Origin: Caprella mutica
Taxonomy: Eukaryota; Arthropoda; Malacostraca; Amphipoda; Caprellidae
Assembly: GCA_947561585.1 (NCBI GenBank)
Contig: CANNZV010000118.1
Span: 310,001-374,000, forward strand
DNA: 64,000 bases
Reading direction: 5' to 3'
Shown here: piece after piece, positions 57,935 through 64,000 of the stretch
How the letters are laid out: each line of letters opens with the position of its first letter
Position numbering within the stretch: position 1 is the stretch's first letter
Translations under genes and position numbers: made by a program
The notes under the pieces: generated by a model
Database searches by the model: none
What the model saw: the letters and a program-made list of their open reading frames with translations, nothing else
What the model was told of the DNA's origin: nothing

Positions 57935-58709
57935 TGTAATCGAATTTAAAATTAGATTATATTTTCATTTATATTCATATATTTATCATAAGTAATTAGC
58001 GCCACCTGTCTTATTAATTAGAAACCAAATTCTAGAGATTTCACCTCATGGGTTTCAGTTTAGTTTTGGACATGCTAAAGTAAACACCTAAAAATCTGTG
58101 CCTATAGTAACTGTGTTCCCCAAATTGGGTAAGAGTTATTTGTGTGTAATATTTTGTTAATAATTTGTTGAGAATAGCGTTAGCACTATACTCTTTTTTT
58201 AGGTTTTATGCTTTATTAGTGTTCAGTTCACCCTATCGTGCTAACGCTAAAAATTCCAATCCTATCCTGTCCTACGGCCTTCAAATCTGAATTTCTAGCT
58301 TAAATTTGTGTGCTATTTTGAATCCTTTTAATTTCTTTTGTTTGTCTATAAATTCTCTTAAAAAGTTTGCGATTTGAGTTAGTTCAAAATGCGACTTTAA
58401 TTACTATCATATTTTCCATGTTTATGTTTAAAACCTTTATTTTGTCGTAGATTTGTGTAATTTGTTTATTATGTTAATTTAAAGTTAGTTTTTGTATCTG
58501 CTTGCAGGTACCGTTTTGTTCGTTTCTCTGATCAACAATTCAAAACTACAAATCTCTAAATGCATTTAACTCCATCCTCATTCCTTCAACAATTAATAAA
58601 ACGCGTTACCTAAAATGAATAAAAAAGAACACATAATTTGAGGCCAGAATAAATAGCAAGGCGAAGTATAAAAAATATTAATCCACTAAATTTGTCGAGT
58701 GCGATTACA
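57935..58709 (+). repeat. BEL 2 3' LTR, 775 bp
   Basis: Direct repeat of 51028..51802 with the same ends and length. It is followed by the target duplication CCTAT and the continuing LINE 3 frame. Confidence 0.95.
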
Positions 58710-61181
58710 CCTATAGATTTAGATATTTTGTTTGTTATATAATTCATGTGAGGTACAAAGGTTAAATGGCTATCTAAGTGGAGACCTAAAAATTTTATGC
58801 TTTCCTCAGGAGTTATCTGAGTAGAGCCCATAACAATATCACCAATACTTACAATTTCCTATATGAAAAGATCATATAATGAGTCTTGTCAACATTTATT
58901 ACCAGCTTATTAGCATCCAACCAATTTTGAAGATTTGTCAACTCATAATTTATACAATTGTGAATTGTTTGAAGCTGATCTCTCCTAAAAGACAATGACA
59001 ACGTGCTATCGTCAGCATACAATATAAATTTAAACACATTCGTAGAATTCACTGTGTCATCTATGAATACAAGAAACAACAGGGGACCCAAGATGGATCC
59101 TTGGGGCACTCCATGCTTTACCAGTTTTTGTGAGGAGCATGTTTCATTCAAAGAGACAAACTGGTAACGATTTGAGAGATAAGACAGGAAAAACTCATAT
59201 GCAACTCCCCGTACACCATAGTGATACATTTTGTAAAGTAATATATCATGATTAACGCTATCAAAAGCCTTTTGAAAGTCTAAAAATAAAGAAAACACAA
59301 ACTTCCACCATCTAACTCTCTAAAATAGTAGTTTGTTGAATTTACAAATGCATTAGAAGTAGTTCTGCCCCTCCTAAATCCATATTGTTCACTTGATATT
59401 ACATTATGACGATTTATATATGTAACTAATTGGTTGTATACTATTTTCTCAAATATCTTACTGAAAATTGGAAGAATGGACACAGGTCTATAGTTTGAAG
59501 TGTTAGTTACGTTACCCTTTTTGTGTATGGGTACGACCCTCGCTATTTTTTCTGATTTAGGAAACTCGCCTTCTGTAAAAGATTTATCAACAATGAATGA
59601 TAATATAGGAGCAATCCACTGAGATAGATTTTTAATAATCGCAACAGAATAAGTTTCGATTGACGAAGACTTGTTTTTCAGGGAATTTATCACTCTGATT
59701 ACATCAATAGGCAGAACTGGTGAAAAGGAGAACGATTGTAGATAATTTTCACGGAGATAAGAGTTGAAATTAACTCGGCTTGGAGGTGCGGAAGCACAGA
59801 TATCTCCAACGATCCTAGTGAAAAAGTCATTAAAAGCTGATGCACAATCATTATCTCCTACTATCTCTTCCTCACCAATTATCAGTTTTCTAATATCAGT
59901 TTTCCTTGAATATTGATCTGATTTTATTAGATTATTTATTTCTTTCCAGGTCGCACGAATATTTGTTCGGTAGTCAGAAAACTTCACTTCAAAGTACTCA
60001 ACCTTCGCTCTTCTAATCATTCGATTCACTTCGTTTCTGTATTCTTTGTATTGTACTCTACTTATTATTCCAGTTCGGTAAAGTAAATATTGGTTCCGCC
60101 GTCTCTTGATATGAGCAATCAAACCATTAAGCCAAGGTTTTGTATAATTTTTATAAGAAACTGTTCTAGTTTTCAACGGGCAACAACTGTTAAAACAACT
60201 GAACACTAGGTTATGCAACCTTTGAACAGCGTCACTTACACTTTCAGCACTATATATATGATCAAGATTAGAATTAAACAGCTCTCTTCTCATACTACTA
60301 AGTGTATGTTCATTATTGATCCTGTAAGAAAAATTTCGGCCCTGTTCCCTATCACTATCACAAAGAACATCATTACAGAACACGAACACAGGAAAGTGGT
60401 CTGATACGTCCGAGGCAATACATCCAGAAAGCACATCACTACATTCAGACACATACACATTATCTATCAGAGTAGCACCATTGTCAGTTACTCTAGTAGA
60501 CCTGGTGATCATTGGAATTAGATATACTGAATTCAGAGTATAAGTAAAATTACGAACATGAGCATCATTATCAAAGTTCAACAAATCATAATTAAAGTCA
60601 CCGCAGAGAATAAACTTTTTGACTGACGTAACAGATATATCCCCACATATTCTCAACAGTTCACCGGTAAAAAGGTCATGATCAGCATTTGGTGGTCGAT
60701 AAATGGTACCGATAATTATTCTATTCCGCCCACATTTCATCTCAACAAATAGGCTCTCGATATGATTAAAACATAATGTGTGGGAGAGCATAACCTTACT
60801 AGAAAAACAGTCCCTTATATAAACACTAATCCTGCCCCCTCTACGCCCCTCCTCCCTAAGAGAATGATAAGCAGTGTAACCATCAAATTTGATAAGATTT
60901 TTATTACTTTCCGTTAACCAGGATTCTGTGAAGCAGAGTATATCAAAAGAAAATCCCACTTGATCTAATTCAGCTAGAATATTGTCATATTTTGAGTTTA
61001 AAGACTGTATATTTAAATGCATTAATTTCAAATCGAGCTGATTAACATTGCGAATGGCATTCAATGTATCAAATGTATAATAATTTACATTGTTGACATC
61101 TGGTTGTAAATTAGGATAAATTTCAGAAAAATGATTTAGATCCGAATCTATATTCAGAAGAAAATCTTCGTTAAAAACCAT
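58710..61181 (-). pseudogene. LINE 3 ORF2: endonuclease and reverse transcriptase, two frameshifts
   Basis: It begins MVFNEDFLLNIDSDLNHFSE, then EEP endonuclease: LMHLNIQSLNSKYDN, CFTESWLTE (catalytic Glu), LCGDFNYDLLNF and VSDHFPVFVF. RT motifs follow: NYRPVSILPIFSKIFEK, SEQYGFRRGRTTSNAF, FLDFQKAFDSVNH, HGVPQGSILGPLLFL and YADD (about 59020). A one-base change near 59310 (just before the FLDFQKAF motif) and another near 58850 break the frame. At 58710 the frame runs into BEL 2. It differs from LINE 1 throughout but has the same architecture. No ORF1 is visible upstream. Confidence 0.9.
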
Positions 61182-61348
61182 ATAGATGATTTCTTACAAT
61201 AATTTGGAATAGGTAGTACATTTGGTTATAATTATACACATTTCCATTGATAAATAGGACACAACACTCTAAAGAGGACATATTGAAAGGAACATTATTA
61301 CTGTACATATTCAAGGGTTTAACAGTTTAAGGTATCATACGTACAGGT
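61182..61348. other. Possible LINE 3 5' UTR
   Basis: A short AT-rich segment upstream of the LINE 3 start. No element end could be fixed. Confidence 0.3.
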
Positions 61349-61605
61349 ATCATCAGAACGTACAATTCACCTAGTATCAATTCACCCAGTGGCAAATCCC
61401 CCATAGGGGCATTTCACCCAGTGGCAATTCCCCCATATGGGCATTTCACCCAGTGGCAATTCCCTCATATGGGCAGTTCACCTAGTGGCAATTCCTCCAC
61501 ATGGGCGGTTCCCTCGGTGGCAATTCCCCCACACGGCCAGTTCCCCCGGTGGCAATTCCCCCACATGGGCAGTTCACCCAGTGGCAATTCCCCCCGTGGC
61601 AACTC
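61349..61605. repeat. 32-bp minisatellite, about 7-8 units
   Basis: TTCACCCAGTGGCAATTCCC starts at 61381, 61413, 61445, 61477, 61509 (changed), 61541 (changed) and 61573, followed by CCATATGGGCA. Each unit holds two roughly 16-bp halves (TTCACCCAGTGGCA and TTCCCCCATATGGGCA). GC-richer than its surroundings. Confidence 0.92.
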
Positions 61606-63409
61606 CTCTAGAACCACTGATTAGATAGACTAGAGTATGACTTGTTAGATAGCTTACCGATTGATTAGTTAGTTTTTCTACGGGATGATTAGTTAGATTA
61701 TCTACAGGGTGACTAGTTAGATACAGTGTGTCTAGTGTATGTCACTCTCTATGCGTCTGGATTAATTCCCCGTTGCGTGGAAAAGACGCTCGTGTACCCT
61801 GCCCTGGCCACTCGTCTGCGTCAAAGAGACGCTGGTGTCATTCATGAATTATGAATAATAACCATATTCCATATAAAAACTTTTAAAAAAAATGTTAATA
61901 AAACATTGGTTTGTATGTACATTCTCATAAAATTAAACCGCGATAAAGAAGAAACTGAGTGATGTCCTATTGTAACTGAACCTTAAATTCAAGGTTTCAT
62001 CTTAATCACAATATTCAAAAGAAGAAATACAGAGCATGTATTATAAGCATTCTTGTTCCAGACAGTTTACTCATCATCTGATAGATTGATCGAAATGTAA
62101 TATACTAATAGGTACTCACAAAGTATTATCACCGTAATAAAAACTTTTTAAATGAAAATTGTGATTGATATTCGAATACATAATACGTATATTTCTATTA
62201 AATAAATTTATAAATATTCATACACATTAATGCTAACTGTATTTGTTTTAGTGATCTATAATAAATGATTTAATATTAAATTTTAGTATGGGTTTTATTG
62301 TCTGCTTCGGAATCGAAGGCCATATCGCTGACATCATAAGGAAATCAAATACAATGGACTGGAAGAAGCAGTCAGAAAGGAAAGTGGGTCCGTGAACAAA
62401 ATCACCATCCACCGTAGGTGACGATACTCATGGAAGCAGCAAAGTTACTCGATCCGTGAATGCATAAAATAACACAAGTTCAGATTTAAACTGTTCAGAA
62501 ATTTGTAATATTATTGCACTCATTGATATGAATCACCGCTGCGAAATTTGTGATGATAACATATTTGGTAAGGAAATTGAAACAGAGGAACATATTTTTT
62601 AGAATATAGGGTAAGCTCTGAGTTATCGGATAGTTCCACATTTCCGATCATGTAAGTTAAAATACATAATTTAATATTTTTTCTAGATATTATAAATGGT
62701 TTAATGGACACCAATTAAAATTAATAGACAAAATGTAAAAGTATATATATTTACAAACTAAAGGATACAAAAAAACTACATTAAATGATGAAATCGAATT
62801 TGGGATTGCATGATACTAATTGATAGTAGAAATAAAAACGTAAAAAATGAAAAAAAAAAATCTATTTAATTATTTGGATTTGTTAATAATTGAATATATC
62901 TACTAAATAATAATTTTGTTTTCAATCTCAAATAAAACGAGAAAAATAAAATATGGGATGTACCTAGTAAAAGTATAATATTAGTACGTTGAAAATGAGT
63001 CATAATCAATGACTCTATAAGTAAATAAAAATATATCCCATCATTCATTTAACGATAAATAACTGTAAAATTATTTGAAAATATATAAAAAGGACAAAAA
63101 CTTGTCGAAAATTTATTATAATGTAAACATAAACATAACCTATAAGTTATAACAAAATTTTTAATCCATTAGTTAAGATAATATTATTATAGGTATAAGA
63201 ATATAATATTTATGGTCGTACGTTTTCAATAGAATTTTACTATAAAAATATGAATGAAATGTCATACTAATTTGAATGTCTCTTGAATATTCATTGTACC
63301 AATAATTTAATTATCAGTTAAAAATATATTTCGTATGTAAAACTTGCATAGGATGGGTTATCATATGTTTTATAGTCGTTAATACCATAATTACTAATTT
63401 ATCATTTAT
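61606..63409. other. Non-coding AT-rich stretch
   Basis: GATTAGTTAGA words repeat loosely at 61620-61720. AGACGCT..TGGTGTC-like words occur twice near 61790-61840. No gene, RNA or transposon end recognised. Confidence 0.5.
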
Positions 63410-63555
63410 TCCTAGTCAAAATAGCTTTTATAGTCAGAATAGCGAATATGCTATTAGCGCTATAAAATTTTATTTTTATGGTCAAGATACCGTTTATGAT
63501 AATAGCGCAATGAAACTATAATTTTATGATCAAAATAGCGTTTATAGCATAAGAA
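63410..63555. repeat. 48-bp diverged tandem repeat, about 3 units
   Basis: GTCAGAATAGCG, GTCAAGATACCG and ATCAAAATAGCG start at 63433, 63481 and 63529, each followed by TTTATAATTTTAT-like DNA. Divergence is high. Confidence 0.65.
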
Positions 63556-64000
63556 CTAAAATACAGGCTCTACTTATTACTTACACGCTTACGAAAAATA
63601 ATGAGTTTTATGTGAAATTAATTTAATAATCAAAGGATTTTGTTCACAATAAATTAGTATTAATTAGAGTCGAGTTACATTTATAAAATATGTATTTTGT
63701 ATAATATTCATCATCTAGTTTTTGAACCAAACATATATTTTGCTCTTTTCAATAGTTTCACCCTATTGCGTCCGTGAAACGGAATTTAGAAACAAATGCG
63801 ACGTGAGGAAAATGAACGAGAAAAACTTTTTTTATTGAAGATAACAAGAAACTGTCATTCGTGAAGAATATTTCTCCATGACGCTCGATACTATATTTTT
63901 TTTTTGAATAATTAATATGAGATCAATTTTATGTATTATTTGATTAAGTTGACATGCTAATAAAATAATTATAATATAAATTTTTGTCGCTTTATTCTTT
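63556..64000. other. Non-coding AT-rich end of window
   Basis: No feature recognised. Confidence 0.5.

Larger units (their letters stand above)
51028..58709 (+). mobile_element. BEL/Pao retrotransposon 2, 7,682 bp, TSD CCTAT
   Basis: Direct LTRs of identical length (775 bp; 51028..51802 and 57935..58709), beginning TGTAATCGAATTT and ending TGCGATTACA. CCTAT lies immediately before (51023..51027) and after (58710..58714). It is inserted in LINE 3 in the opposite orientation. A purine tract, AAGGGAGGCGG, abuts the 3' LTR. It is a different BEL lineage from element 1 (different LTR, gag and YVDD site). It is inactivated by one frameshift, two nonsense codons and a probable deletion in RNase H. 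Confidence 0.95.
50050..61181 (-). mobile_element. LINE 3 (CR1/Jockey-type), split by BEL 2
   Basis: The 5' part is 61181..58710 and the 3' part is 51027..50050. At its 3' end the minus strand reads AATAAAGTTTTTCATTCATT, a polyadenylation-type hexamer followed by a short (CATT)n tail. CR1/L2-group LINEs often end in such a microsatellite. BEL 2 sits between 51028 and 58709 with a CCTAT duplication, and removing it leaves the LINE frame continuous. Confidence 0.9.

Overview
This is a eukaryotic, AT-rich, repeat-dominated window, most likely from an insect or other arthropod. The evidence is BEL/Pao LTR retrotransposons, CR1/Jockey-type LINEs, Tc1-like and hAT-like DNA transposons, a THAP-domain exon and long tandem satellites. 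I find no bacterial-type operon, rRNA, tRNA, CRISPR array or phage gene. Apart from one THAP exon, I see no cellular protein-coding gene. Almost every long open frame belongs to a mobile element or is an artefact of a tandem repeat.

Layout. 0.16-0.96 kb: a 33-bp minisatellite and a related 117-bp higher-order repeat. 5.57-6.0 kb: a 32-bp minisatellite. 7.57-8.11 kb: two MITEs of one family, each with an 8-bp target duplication. 8.74-9.03 kb: a THAP exon on the minus strand, with three perfect CRE palindromes upstream. 10.0-10.85 kb: half an LTR of the BEL family found at 40-48 kb, then a diverged ~121-bp repeat. 11.8-14.5 kb: a 1.3-kb hAT-like non-autonomous element full of hairpin repeats, a second repeat-bearing MITE, and a hAT transposase pseudogene. 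14.5-18.1 kb: a LINE on the minus strand. 18.2-19.4 kb: an 18/19-bp satellite. 19.9-22.0 kb: a LINE fragment, a decayed Tc1-like element and two head-to-head Tc1-like ends. 24.8-29.5 kb: a 4.8-kb satellite of 21-bp units. 31.25-32.11 kb: a foldback element flanked by TTAA.

36.7-49.6 kb: a decayed Gypsy-type retroelement on the minus strand. It is split by an 8.5-kb BEL/Pao element (39539..48080; 5-bp TSD CCATA; a lysine-tRNA-type primer-binding site) and by a ~0.93-kb element with TTCGCCGAA subterminal repeats. 50.05-61.2 kb: a second LINE on the minus strand, split by a 7.7-kb BEL/Pao element on the plus strand (51028..58709; identical-length 775-bp LTRs; 5-bp TSD CCTAT). 61.35-61.6 kb: a 32-bp minisatellite, then AT-rich sequence without recognisable genes.

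The window therefore records nested insertions. Both BEL elements have matching target duplications and similar LTR pairs, so they are young relative to their hosts, yet each carries inactivating lesions. The most unusual signals are these: an 18/19-bp satellite whose minus strand is a near-perfect, many-fold repeated 5' splice site complementary to the U1 snRNA 5' end; a 21-bp satellite with an internal large-scale duplication and open frames on both strands; and several non-autonomous transposons built from short repeated words near their ends. I found no convincing new multi-gene system.
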